Source of the DNA: Devosia sp. | GTDB taxonomy: Bacteria > Pseudomonadota > Alphaproteobacteria > Rhizobiales > Devosiaceae | Assembly (NCBI GenBank): GCA_030680995.1 | Contig: JAUXUM010000080.1 | Location: 1 to 53,657 of the forward strand | Length of the DNA stretch: 53,657 nt | Reading direction: 5' to 3' | Shown: one piece after another, positions 9,448 through 18,912 of the stretch | Numbering within the stretch: the stretch's first letter is position 1 | Layout: each line of letters starts with the position of its first letter | Made by a program: the position numbers and the translations under genes | The notes under the pieces: model-generated | Told to the model about the DNA's origin: nothing | Database searches by the model: none | Seen by the model: only the letters and a program-made list of their open reading frames with translations

Positions 9448-10222
9448 GCCGAAGGCCGCGACCGGCCTGGTCCATCACGTCACCCCGCAAAGCGCCGGCT
9501 GGACCTATGTCGGCTTCGACCTCTGGAAGCTCGCGCCAGGCGAAACCGCGCGCGGCGGCCTGCCCGATCGCGAGGTATGCCTGGTGCTGGTTTCCGGCAG
9601 GGCGGGGGTGAGCGTCGACGGCAAGGATCTGGGCGAACTCGGCGGCCGCATGAGCCCCTTCGACGGCCCCGGCTTTTCGGTCTATGCCCCCGCCGGCGCC
9701 AACTGGCAGGTCGCGGCGACGACGGACCTCGAACTCGCCGTCTGCACCGCGCCCGGCCGGACCGGCTCGCACCCGGTGCGCGTCATCGGGCCCGGTGATG
9801 TCGAGCGGCTGAGCCGCGGCACGGGCACCAATACCCGCTACCCCGCCAACATCCTCCCCGAGACCGCTCCCGCCGACTCCCTGCTGGTGGTCGAGGTGAT
9901 CACCCCCGGCGGGCACACCTCCTCCTACCCGCCGCACAAGCACGACCGGGACGACCTGCCGCGCGAGAGCCTGCTCGAGGAGACCTACTACCACCGGTTT
10001 TCGAAGCCGCAGGGTTTCGGCTTCCAGCGCGTCTATACCGACGACCGCGGCCTCGACGAGACCGTGCTGATCGAGGATGGCGATGTGGTGATGGTGCCGC
10101 GCGGCTATCATCCGGTGGCGACGGTGCATGGCTACGACATCTATTACCTGAATGTCATGGCCGGGCCGAAGCGGACCTGGAAGTTCTACAACGCGCCCGA
10201 GCATGAGTGGATGCTGCAGTAA
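9428..10222 (+). CDS. iolB: 5-deoxy-glucuronate isomerase
   Basis: MANLRLRPKAATGLVHHVTPQSAGWTYVGFDLWKLAPGE; TYYHRFSKPQGFGFQRVYTDDR; PRGYHPV. Confidence 0.88.
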   Translation: MANLRLRPKAATGLVHHVTPQSAGWTYVGFDLWKLAPGETARGGLPDREVCLVLVSGRAGVSVDGKDLGELGGRMSPFDGPGFSVYAPAGANWQVAATTDLELAVCTAPGRTGSHPVRVIGPGDVERLSRGTGTNTRYPANILPETAPADSLLVVEVITPGGHTSSYPPHKHDRDDLPRESLLEETYYHRFSKPQGFGFQRVYTDDRGLDETVLIEDGDVVMVPRGYHPVATVHGYDIYYLNVMAGPKRTWKFYNAPEHEWMLQ

Positions 10223-10312
10223 CCCCTCACCCGCCCTCCCGCCGCGCCCGGCGCGCGGGCGCGTCGCGGCGGGCCGGACACCCTCTCCCGCAAGGGGAGA
10301 GGGGAACACCGA
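10223..10312. repeat. Intergenic palindromic repeat (CCCTCTCCCGCAAGGGGAGAGGG hairpin)
   Basis: cccctcacccgccctcccgccgcg..cggcgggccggacaccctctcccgcaaggggagagggg downstream of iolB. Confidence 0.6.
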
Positions 10313-10400
10313 GTTTCGATCCTAATCCTCCCGCCCACAATCCCTTGACCTCCTGCCAGCTTCCCGCGATAGCACGGCAAATCCCTTGCCGGAGACCTCG

Positions 10401-11255
10401 ATGGCCGCCTCCAACTTCATCCTCACCCTCAGTTGTGCCGACCGGCCGGGCATTGTCGCGGCGGTAACCACCGAGCTGGCCGCGCTCGACGCCAATATCG
10501 CCGAATCCAACCAGTTCTGGGATCGCGAGACCGGGCAGTTCTTCATGCGGCTGGCTTTCACCGCCCCCGAGGACGTCGGCCGCGAGACGCTGGAGCGGGC
10601 GCTACAGCCGGCGGCCGAGCGCTTCGGCATGCGCACCACGCTCGCCGACGAGGCGCGGCGCAAGAAGATCCTGGTGATGGTCAGCAAGTTCGACCATGCC
10701 ATGCTGCATCTGCTCTATCAGATCCGGGTCGGCTGGCTCGACGCGGAGGTGGTGGCCATCGTCTCCAACCATGAGCATTCGCGCGCCACGGCGGACTATG
10801 AAGCCATCCCCTTCCACCTGCTGCCGGTGGGCAAGAACGGCAAGGCCGAGCAGGAGGAACAGGTCCTGGGCCTGGTCAAGGAGACCGGCGCCGACCTCGT
10901 GGTGCTGGCCCGCTACATGCAGATCCTTTCCGACAGGTTCGCCACCCGGCTCTACGGCCGGATCATCAACATCCACCACTCGTTCCTGCCCTCGTTCAAG
11001 GGCGCCAGGCCCTATCACCAGGCGCATGAGCGCGGCGTCAAGATCATCGGCGCCACCGCGCACTACGTGACGCCCGAGCTGGACGAAGGCCCGATCATCG
11101 AGCAGGACACGGCGCGGGTGAACCACGCCATGAGCCCGGACGACCTGATCGCGGTGGGGCGCGATATCGAATCGCGGGTACTGGCGCGGGCGGTGAAGCT
11201 GCACCTGGAGTCGCGGGTGATGCTCAATGGGAAGCGGACGGTGGTGTTCGGGTAG
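10401..11255 (+). CDS. purU: Formyltetrahydrofolate deformylase
   Basis: ACT domain followed by GART-like domain: IINIHHSFLPSFKGARPYHQAHERGVKIIGATAHYVTPELDEGPIIEQD. Confidence 0.92.
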   Translation: MAASNFILTLSCADRPGIVAAVTTELAALDANIAESNQFWDRETGQFFMRLAFTAPEDVGRETLERALQPAAERFGMRTTLADEARRKKILVMVSKFDHAMLHLLYQIRVGWLDAEVVAIVSNHEHSRATADYEAIPFHLLPVGKNGKAEQEEQVLGLVKETGADLVVLARYMQILSDRFATRLYGRIINIHHSFLPSFKGARPYHQAHERGVKIIGATAHYVTPELDEGPIIEQDTARVNHAMSPDDLIAVGRDIESRVLARAVKLHLESRVMLNGKRTVVFG

Positions 11256-11304
11256 GTGTTTTCACTCTCTGGCATCCGGGGGGGAAGTTCAGTACATTGG
11301 ACAC

Positions 11305-11592
11305 ATGATTACTGCAGAAAAGATCAGCACGATTGCCGCCAAGGCAGCTCGGGCCCACCTGCCAAGCAAAGTCGTGCAGCGGGTATTCAGCGAGCCCACA
11401 ATCGACTCGGAGGGCAAGGACGCGCTTCGTCTCACGGTCGTGATTGCGCCGGATTCCGTGTCGCGCATTACCGGGGACGCATTGCTGGACACGCTCGTCC
11501 AGATTCAGCGGGATCTTCAGGCGGAAGGCGAAGATCGTCTAGCCATTGTCGAATACGCGACCGAGGACGAGCTACACGATGTCGGTGATTAA
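11305..11592 (+). CDS. Hypothetical protein, 95 aa, first gene of overlapping pair
   Basis: MITAEKISTIAAKAARAHLPSKVVQRVFSEPTIDSEGKDALRLTVVIAPDSVSR...; stop overlaps next gene start by 14 nt. Confidence 0.65.
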   Translation: MITAEKISTIAAKAARAHLPSKVVQRVFSEPTIDSEGKDALRLTVVIAPDSVSRITGDALLDTLVQIQRDLQAEGEDRLAIVEYATEDELHDVGD

Positions 11593-12094
11593 CCCAAGTC
11601 ATCTCCTCGAACAGGCTAAGAATCTTATTGCGCCCCCCGTTGCCGGGGCGCCAAGACGGGTAGACCCGAGGCGGGCGATCTCAGCAGCATACCATGGTGT
11701 GTTTCACGCCATCATGGCGGCGGCGGCCGCCCAATTCATCGGCGCTACGAAAGGAAACACCTCTGAGTATGGGCTCGTTTATCGTTCGATAGGCCATAGG
11801 CAACTGAAGGACCTTTGCAGCGATCTAAAGAAGCCATCTCTACCGCAGAAGTTGACGGCATATATCCCATCAGGTGGATTTGGAAGCGACATTGTTTCGT
11901 TTGCGAGCGCGGTGGTTGAACTGCAGGAGAAACGTCACACAGCGGACTACGACCCGCTGGTGAAGATCCGTTCGGCAGACGCGGCCCTGGCAGTCCGAAC
12001 AGCGGAATCCGCCTTGGCACGTTTCGCTGCCCTCCAAGCAGACGCGAAGTTGGCATTCCTCGGACTTCTTGTGTTCAAATCCCGCCCTGACTAA
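11579..12094 (+). CDS. HEPN-like domain protein (putative), 171 aa
   Basis: MSVINPSHLLEQAKNLI...RRAISAAYHGVFHAIMAAAAAQFIG; R-X6-H and AYxxxFH pattern resembling HEPN-superfamily proteins. Confidence 0.55.
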   Translation: MSVINPSHLLEQAKNLIAPPVAGAPRRVDPRRAISAAYHGVFHAIMAAAAAQFIGATKGNTSEYGLVYRSIGHRQLKDLCSDLKKPSLPQKLTAYIPSGGFGSDIVSFASAVVELQEKRHTADYDPLVKIRSADAALAVRTAESALARFAALQADAKLAFLGLLVFKSRPD

Positions 12095-12097
12095 ACG

Positions 12098-13138
12098 CTA
12101 CCCCTTCACCGGGAACAGCCGCCAGCGCTTCGGCCGGAAGGCGATGCGGCTCTTTTCACCCGCCGGGTGGTCGAAGGGCAAATCGATCTCGACCCGCTCC
12201 TTGCCGCCACCGATCTCGAGTTCGACCCTTCGGGTGCCGCCCACCCGGCGGGACGCCGCGACCACCCCGGCGAGCGCGGCGCCGTCTTCGACCAGTTCGA
12301 CGTCGTGCGGGCGGAAATAGAGAAGGGCCGCGCCGGTCGTCTCATCGGGCGCCGGCAGGCCGATGGCCCGGCCGCCGACCCAGAGTTCCTTGTTCTCGAC
12401 CTCGACCGGCAGGTAGCTCGACTCGCCGATGAAGCCGAAGACGAAAGGCGAATTGGGCTTGTCGTAGACATCGTCGGGCGAGCCGACCTGCTCGATCATT
12501 CCCTGGCTCATCACCACCAGCCGATCGGCGAGCTCGAGCGCTTCCTCCTGATCGTGGGTGACGAAGACGGTGGTATGATTGGTATTGTCGTGGATCTCGC
12601 GCAGCCATTTCCTGAGTTCGCGCCGCACCTGCGCGTCGAGCGCGCCGAACGGCTCGTCGAGCAGCAGCACGCGCGGCTCGATGGCGAGCGCCCGGGCCAG
12701 CGCCACGCGCTGGCGCTGCCCGCCCGAGAGCTGGTTGGGATAGCGCTTCTCGAGGCCCGACAACTGTACCAGATCGAGCAGTTCGAGCGCCCGCCGCCGG
12801 ATCTCGCCCTTGGGCGGCCGGGTGGCGGATGGCCGCACCTTGAGACCGAACGAGATGTTCTCGAGGATGGTCATATGCCGGAACAGCGCATAGTGCTGGA
12901 AGACGAAGCCGACATTGCGCTCCTGCACCGATTTGTAGCTGGCATCCTCCTCGCCGAAATAGATGGCGCCTTCGGTCGGCGCCTCGAGTCCGGCGATCAG
13001 CCGCAGCAGCGTGGTCTTGCCCGAACCCGACGGTCCGAGCAGCGCGATCAGTTCGCCCGAGCGGATGTCGAGCGAGATGTCGTGCAGCGCCGGAAAGCGG
13101 TCGAACTCCTTGCGCACGTTGGCGACGCGAACTTCCAT
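12098..13138 (-). CDS. cysA: Sulfate/thiosulfate ABC transporter ATP-binding protein
   Basis: 346 aa; [62 protein letters not shown]. Confidence 0.92.
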   Translation of the reverse strand: MEVRVANVRKEFDRFPALHDISLDIRSGELIALLGPSGSGKTTLLRLIAGLEAPTEGAIYFGEEDASYKSVQERNVGFVFQHYALFRHMTILENISFGLKVRPSATRPPKGEIRRRALELLDLVQLSGLEKRYPNQLSGGQRQRVALARALAIEPRVLLLDEPFGALDAQVRRELRKWLREIHDNTNHTTVFVTHDQEEALELADRLVVMSQGMIEQVGSPDDVYDKPNSPFVFGFIGESSYLPVEVENKELWVGGRAIGLPAPDETTGAALLYFRPHDVELVEDGAALAGVVAASRRVGGTRRVELEIGGGKERVEIDLPFDHPAGEKSRIAFRPKRWRLFPVKG

Positions 13139-13154
13139 CTACCCCAACCCCTGA

Positions 13155-14024
13155 TTAGTGTCCGCCGTTCGTGGCGGCCAGTTCGTCCCCGAAGCGCCAT
13201 TCGAGGATGGACTTCAGCACCAATGTGACCAGCGCCAGGAGTGCCAGCATGGCGGCCAGCGAAAACGCCGCAACCGCATTATATTCATTATAGAGGATTT
13301 CGATCTGCAGCGGCATGGTCGTGGTTTGCCCGCGAATGCGGCCCGAAACCACGGTCACCGCACCGAATTCCCCCATGGCGCGGGCATTGCATAGAAGCAC
13401 GCCGTAGAGCAAGCCCCACTTGATGTTGGGAAGCGTCACCCGCCAGAACGTCTGCCAGCCATTGGCACCGAGCGAAATCGCCGCCTCCTCGTCGCCCGTT
13501 CCCTGAACCTGCATGAGCGGGATGAGTTCGCGCGCGACGAATGGAAAGGTGACGAAGATGGTGGCGAGAACGATCCCCGGCACGGCGAACAGCACTTCGA
13601 TGCCATAGGATCTGAGCCATGGGCCCAGCATGCTGCCGGCGCCGAACAGCAGCACATAGACCAGCCCGGAGATCACCGGCGAGACCGAAAACGGCAGGTC
13701 GATCAGGGTGATCAGGAAAGCCTTGCCCTTGAACTCGTATTTGGCGATGGCCCAGGCAGCGCAGACGCCGAAGACAATATTGAGCGGCACCGAAATGGCC
13801 GCGACGAGGAGCGTGAGCCGGATCGCCGCCTGCGCATCCTTGTCGGCCAGCGCCTTGAGGAATTCGTCGGGCCCGCGCCGGAAGGCCTCGGCGAAAACCG
13901 TGGTGAGCGGCAGCACCAGGATAACGGCGATAAAGACGAGCGAGATGCCGATCAGCACCCACTGGACGGGCCTGCTTTCGCTGGTTGCGGCGCGTACGCG
14001 GCGTTGGGCGGCACTAGAGGGCAT
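13155..14024 (-). CDS. cysW: Sulfate ABC transporter permease CysW
   Basis: TM permease with binding-protein-dependent transport motif (EEAAISLGANGWQTFWRVTLPNIKWGLLYG); start at MPSSAAQRR 14024. Confidence 0.9.
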   Translation of the reverse strand: MPSSAAQRRVRAATSESRPVQWVLIGISLVFIAVILVLPLTTVFAEAFRRGPDEFLKALADKDAQAAIRLTLLVAAISVPLNIVFGVCAAWAIAKYEFKGKAFLITLIDLPFSVSPVISGLVYVLLFGAGSMLGPWLRSYGIEVLFAVPGIVLATIFVTFPFVARELIPLMQVQGTGDEEAAISLGANGWQTFWRVTLPNIKWGLLYGVLLCNARAMGEFGAVTVVSGRIRGQTTTMPLQIEILYNEYNAVAAFSLAAMLALLALVTLVLKSILEWRFGDELAATNGGH

Positions 14025-14877
14025 AGCCAAACCTCCGCCGGCTCCAGGCCTGGATAAGGTTGATGATAAACAATAGCGCAAATGAGATCATCAGCATGAC
14101 GGCGGCAATGACGGTAGCGCCGACATAGTTGAACTCCTCGAGCCGGATGACGATCAGCAGCGGCGCGATCTCGGAAACCAGCGGGATATTGCCGGCGATG
14201 AACACCACCGAGCCGTATTCGCCGACCGCGCGGGCGAAGGCCAGGGCGAAGCCGGTGAGAATGGCGGGCGTGAGCCCGGGCAGCAGCACTCGGGTAACGG
14301 TCTGCCAGCGATTGGCGCCCAGCGTCGCCGCGGCCTCCTCGATCTCGTGCTGAACCTCTTCGAGGACCGGCTGCACCGTGCGGACCATGAAGGGCAGGCC
14401 GACAAAGATCAGGGCGATGACGATGCCTGCCGGCGTATAGGCCAGGCGGATGCCGAACGGGGCGAAGAACGCGCCGATCGGTCCGTTGGGAGCATAGATG
14501 GCGGTGAGCGCGATGCCGGCCACCGCCGTCGGCAGCGCGAACGGCAGATCGATGATGGCATCGACGATGCGCCGGCCGGGGAAACGGTAGCGCACCAGCA
14601 CCCAGGCGAGCAGGGTCCCGAAGACCACGTTCACCAGCGCCGCAATGAGCGCGGTGCTGAACGAGACGCGGAGCGCGCCCAGAACGCGCGGGTCGGTGGC
14701 GTAGCGCCAGAAGCCGTCGAAACCCAGACCCGCCGACCGGATGCCCAGCGCGATCAGCGGGATGAGGATAATCAGAGAGAAGTAGGCAATCATGAAGCCG
14801 AACGTCAGCCCAAAACCCGGAATGACGCTCGGCTGCCTGAATCGCCACCTCGCCCTCTTGCGGGTGGTGAGTACCAT
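14014..14877 (-). CDS. cysT: Sulfate ABC transporter permease CysT
   Basis: MVLTTRKRARWRFRQPSVIPGFGLTFGFMIAYFSLIILIPL; EEAAATLGANRWQTVTRVLLPGLTPAILTG. Confidence 0.9.
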   Translation of the reverse strand: MVLTTRKRARWRFRQPSVIPGFGLTFGFMIAYFSLIILIPLIALGIRSAGLGFDGFWRYATDPRVLGALRVSFSTALIAALVNVVFGTLLAWVLVRYRFPGRRIVDAIIDLPFALPTAVAGIALTAIYAPNGPIGAFFAPFGIRLAYTPAGIVIALIFVGLPFMVRTVQPVLEEVQHEIEEAAATLGANRWQTVTRVLLPGLTPAILTGFALAFARAVGEYGSVVFIAGNIPLVSEIAPLLIVIRLEEFNYVGATVIAAVMLMISFALLFIINLIQAWSRRRFGYAL

Positions 14878-14881
14878 GCGC

Positions 14882-15907
14882 CTATTGCCCCGTCGGAACG
14901 TAAATCTGGTCGAAAATGCCGCCATCGCCGAAGAACTCCGGCTGCACCCGCCGCCAGCCGCCGAACGCCTCGATGGCGACGAGATCGACCTCGCCGAAGC
15001 GGGCGATGTCCTCCGGATCGGCGAGGTCGGGCCTGAACGGGCGGTAATAGTGCTTGGCCGCCAGCGCCTGGCCTTCCGCCGAATAGAGATATTCGAGATA
15101 GGCCTGGGCGAGTTCGAGATTGCCCTTCTTCTCGGCATTGGCCTCGACCACCGCCACCGGCGGTTCGGCGAGGATGGAGATCGACGGCGTGACGATGTCG
15201 AAAGCGTCGGGTCCGAGTTCCTCGATGGCCAGATAGGCCTCGTTCTCCCAGGCGAGCAGCACGTCGCCGATGCCGCGCTGGACGAAGGTGGTGGTCGAGC
15301 CGCGGGCGCCCGAATCGAACACCGGCACCCGCCGGTAGAGTTCGGAGACGAAGGCGCGCGCCGTCTCGTCGCCGCCGCCCTCCTGCGCCCTGGCCCAGGC
15401 CCAGGCGGCGAGCAGGTTCCAGCGCGCGCCGCCCGAGGTCTTCGGGTTGGGCGTGATCACCTCGATCCCCTCCTTGATCAGATCGCCCCAGTCGGCGATG
15501 CCCTTTGGATTGCCCTTGCGGACGAGGAAGACGATGGTCGAAGTGTAGGGCGCGTTGTTGTTCGCGAATTTGCCGCGCCAATCGTCGGGAATGAGGCCGG
15601 TGGCGTCGGCGATGGCGTTGATGTCGCTTTCGAGCGCCAGGGTGACGACGTCGGCCTCCAGCCCGTCGATGACGGTGCGGGCCTGCGAGCCCGAGCCGCC
15701 ATGGGTGACCCGGATGGCGACGGTCTCGCCCTGCTGCTGCCGCCAGTGGGCTGCGAACGCTTCATTGAACTCGCGATAGAATTCGCGCGTCGGATCATAC
15801 GAGACGTTTGTGAGAGTCCGGTCCCGCGCATGCGCGGTGACGACAAGACCCAGGACCAAGGATGCGGCAAGGGCCGCATAGGCCAGAAGTCTCGCGGTTC
15901 TCTTCAT
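14882..15907 (-). CDS. Sulfate ABC transporter substrate-binding protein
   Basis: 341 aa; signal peptide; LTNVSYDPTREFYREFNEAFAAHW; THGGSGSQARTVIDGLEADVVTLALESDI. Confidence 0.92.
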   Translation of the reverse strand: MKRTARLLAYAALAASLVLGLVVTAHARDRTLTNVSYDPTREFYREFNEAFAAHWRQQQGETVAIRVTHGGSGSQARTVIDGLEADVVTLALESDINAIADATGLIPDDWRGKFANNNAPYTSTIVFLVRKGNPKGIADWGDLIKEGIEVITPNPKTSGGARWNLLAAWAWARAQEGGGDETARAFVSELYRRVPVFDSGARGSTTTFVQRGIGDVLLAWENEAYLAIEELGPDAFDIVTPSISILAEPPVAVVEANAEKKGNLELAQAYLEYLYSAEGQALAAKHYYRPFRPDLADPEDIARFGEVDLVAIEAFGGWRRVQPEFFGDGGIFDQIYVPTGQ

Positions 15908-16138
15908 CGTCGCCTCCTCAACTGGTAACTTCCTTTACTCTACCTTATCGGTCGGCATTAACAAGGAAGCCGGAAATCGGGGAGTTTGGCGGAAATGGAA
16001 AAGTTTTCTTCCCTCTTTGCCTGACCGAGCACGAACACTGCGTCGTACTCGCCGGTCGGGATGCAGGAGAGCATCCAGTTTCGCAGGGCCGCCCACGACG
16101 GCGGGCTGTCCAGCCGGGTTCCACGCGGCGAAGCGCCT

Positions 16139-16567
16139 CTATAGCACAATGGGTTCCTCGCTGACAGCATCGGCGAGGCTGGTCTGGTCCAGCACCGCGC
16201 GCGTCGCGATGGTCACGCGGGCGAAGACCCGGCGGATTTCGCAGCTCGATTCATCGGCGCAATCGCCGCAGCGGCGATAGGCGATCTTGCTGAGGCAGGG
16301 AAGCGGGGCGATCGGCCCGTCGATCAGCCGCAGCACCTCGCCGAACGTTATCTTTTCGGGCGCCCGCAGCAACACATAGCCCCCCAGCCGGCCGCGCCGG
16401 CTCATGACGAGCCCGGCCCGCTTCAGCTCGAGCAGGATCTGCTCGAGGAATTTCTTCGGGATCGACTGGCCGCGCGAAATCTCCGAGATCATTACGGGCT
16501 GCTCCGGCCGGGCCCTGGATAGCGCTATCAGCGCCCGCAGCGCATATTTTGCTCTTTGCGAAATCAT
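16139..16567 (-). CDS. Rrf2 family transcriptional regulator
   Basis: MISQRAKYALRALIALSR; GLVMSRRGRLGGYVLLRAPEKITFGEVLRLIDG; Cys-rich CLSKIAYRRCGDCADESSC. Confidence 0.88.
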   Translation of the reverse strand: MISQRAKYALRALIALSRARPEQPVMISEISRGQSIPKKFLEQILLELKRAGLVMSRRGRLGGYVLLRAPEKITFGEVLRLIDGPIAPLPCLSKIAYRRCGDCADESSCEIRRVFARVTIATRAVLDQTSLADAVSEEPIVL

Positions 16568-16662
16568 GATCCTGAACGCTTCGGATGATTCCGGCGAACA
16601 TAAACCCGACTGGGCCGATAGAGCTACAGTGCAATTCGCTTCGCCTGACCCGTGGAGCCCGG

Positions 16663-18780
16663 TCAAGGTTCCTTCGGCTCTGGAACGACCGACGGCGCAA
16701 AACTCGTCCGGGGAGGCTCCTCGGGGGGCACTTCGGGATTGAACGGCATGGCGGGCCTGGTCGCCGGCTGACGCGGTTTCAAGGGGATGACCTCTGGGCC
16801 TGGAGACGCGGCCGGTCCGGCAGGGGGGTCGGCCGCGGGCGTCTGCTGATCGGCCGCGGGCTTGGCCGGGCCCGCATCCTCATGGGGCGCGGCCATGCTC
16901 TCGATAGCCGTCGCCAACCGGGCGGCATCGATCTCCGTGCCGGCGGCGCCGGGCGCCAGCGCGGCTTCGACGGCGTCCGCTGCCGAAAGCGCGGCGGCGG
17001 CCCCGCGATCCTTTTGGACCCGCTCGAGCATGCCCATGCCGATCTCGCGCTCGCCCAGGATGACGGCGTTGGCGCCAAGGTGCAGGAGGTGCTCCTCCTC
17101 CTCGTCCGAGTGGGCGCGGGCGACGATCAGCAGAGATGGATTGTGCTTGCGGCACTGCTCGGTCGCCTGCCCCGCCTCGAAGGCGTTGGGGATGGCGATC
17201 ACCACGTTCCTGGCGCCCTCGACATTGGCGAGCTCCAGCACCCGGGGGCTGGCCGCATTGCCTTCGATAACCTCGATGCCCGCGGCGACGGCCGCCGCCA
17301 CCCGCCCCTCGGCATCCTCGATGACCAGGAACGCAGACCCCGCCGCCCGCAGGCCTTCGGCCACCACCGTGCCGACCCGGCCGTAACCGATGAGGATGGT
17401 GTGGCCGCTGAGCGCCGTGGGGTGGAAGACGTCTTCGTCCTTGTCGCTCGCCGCCGGCGCGGGTTCGGCCGCGGGCGCCGCGCCCAGCTCCGGCTCCAGG
17501 CGCGGGCCGCCGGCCGGTACGGGCTCGGCATGGCGGTCCTTGAAGCGGGCCTCGATCGCCGGGCCCACCTTCTCGGCGAGCCAGAACAGCATCGGATTGA
17601 GCATGATCGAGATGATCGCACCCGCGACGATCAGGTCGCGGGCTTCCGCCGGCAGGATGCCGAGGGCGAGACCCATGGTTGCCAGGATGAATGAGAACTC
17701 GCCGATCTGCGCCAGGCTCGCCGAAATCGTCAGGGCGGAGGACAGCGGCCGCCGGAAGGCGGTGACGATCAGGAAGGCGACGAGCGACTTGCCGAACAGG
17801 ATGATGAAGAGCACCGCCAGCACCGGCAGCGGATCGCGGACGAGGATCATCGGATCGAACAGCATGCCCACCGAGACGAAGAACAGCACCGCGAAGGCAT
17901 CGCGCAGCGGCAGGCTTTCCTGCGCGGCGCGGTGGCTCAATTCGCTCTCCGACAGGATCATGCCGGCAAAGAAGGCGCCGAGCGCGAGGCTGACGCCGAA
18001 GAGGTAGGAAGCGCCTGCGGCGACGCCCAGCGCGATGGCGAGGACCGCGAGGCGGAACAGCTCGCGCGACCCGGTATGGGCGGTGAAATGCAGGATCATC
18101 GGGATCAGCCGCCGGCCGACCACCAGCATGAAGCCGGCAAAGGCGGCCAGCTTGAGAACCGTGATGGCGATGACGCCGGCGACGCCGAGTTCGACGTTGA
18201 GAATGCGTTCGATGAAATTGACGAACGGATCGTCGAGTTGGGTCTCGGTGACGCCCCAGATGCCGGCGACGGCCGGAATCAGCACCAGCGCCAGGATCAT
18301 CGCGATGTCCTCCACGATCACCCAGCCCACGGCGATCCGCCCGCGGTCGCTGTCGATGAGATGCCGATCCTGCAGCGCCTTGAGCAGCACGACCGTCGAA
18401 GCGACCGAGAGGGCCATCCCGAAGAGCAGCCCGCCGCCGATCGGCCAGCCCATCAGCACGCCGAGCCCAAGCCCCATCGCCGAGCCGGCCGCGATTCTCA
18501 GCAGCGCGCCGGGAATGGCGAGCGCCTGTACCGACAGGAGGTCCTTCAACGAGAAATGCAGGCCCACCCCGAACATCAGCAGGATCACGCCGATCTCGGA
18601 CAGTTCGAGAGCAATATCGGCGTCGGCGATAAAGCCGGGGGTGTAGGGGCCGACCGCCACGCCCGCGACCAGATAACCGACCAGGGGCGGCATGCGGAAA
18701 CGGTTGGCGATGGCGCCGAAGATGAAGGCAAGCACCAGACCCGCAACGATCGTGGAGATCAGTGGGGTGTCGTGAGGCAT
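16663..18780 (-). CDS. CPA2-family monovalent cation:proton antiporter with RCK/TrkA-N domain (YbaL/KefB-like)
   Basis: MPHDTPLISTIVAGLVLAFIFGAIANRFRMPPLVGYLVAGVAVGPYTPGF; ILIGYGRVGTVVAEGL Rossmann domain; low-complexity Ala/Pro tail. Confidence 0.88.
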   Translation of the reverse strand: MPHDTPLISTIVAGLVLAFIFGAIANRFRMPPLVGYLVAGVAVGPYTPGFIADADIALELSEIGVILLMFGVGLHFSLKDLLSVQALAIPGALLRIAAGSAMGLGLGVLMGWPIGGGLLFGMALSVASTVVLLKALQDRHLIDSDRGRIAVGWVIVEDIAMILALVLIPAVAGIWGVTETQLDDPFVNFIERILNVELGVAGVIAITVLKLAAFAGFMLVVGRRLIPMILHFTAHTGSRELFRLAVLAIALGVAAGASYLFGVSLALGAFFAGMILSESELSHRAAQESLPLRDAFAVLFFVSVGMLFDPMILVRDPLPVLAVLFIILFGKSLVAFLIVTAFRRPLSSALTISASLAQIGEFSFILATMGLALGILPAEARDLIVAGAIISIMLNPMLFWLAEKVGPAIEARFKDRHAEPVPAGGPRLEPELGAAPAAEPAPAASDKDEDVFHPTALSGHTILIGYGRVGTVVAEGLRAAGSAFLVIEDAEGRVAAAVAAGIEVIEGNAASPRVLELANVEGARNVVIAIPNAFEAGQATEQCRKHNPSLLIVARAHSDEEEEHLLHLGANAVILGEREIGMGMLERVQKDRGAAAALSAADAVEAALAPGAAGTEIDAARLATAIESMAAPHEDAGPAKPAADQQTPAADPPAGPAASPGPEVIPLKPRQPATRPAMPFNPEVPPEEPPRTSFAPSVVPEPKEP

Positions 18781-18912
18781 CTGGAACCCTTCCCTCCCTG
18801 AATCGTACCCGCATACGATGCGACACGGACAATGCGGGCGCAAGCGCCACAGGCCACGAAGACTCGGGCCAAATCATGGAAATCGCAACGGAGTTTCGGC
18901 GGCGGGGGCCGC

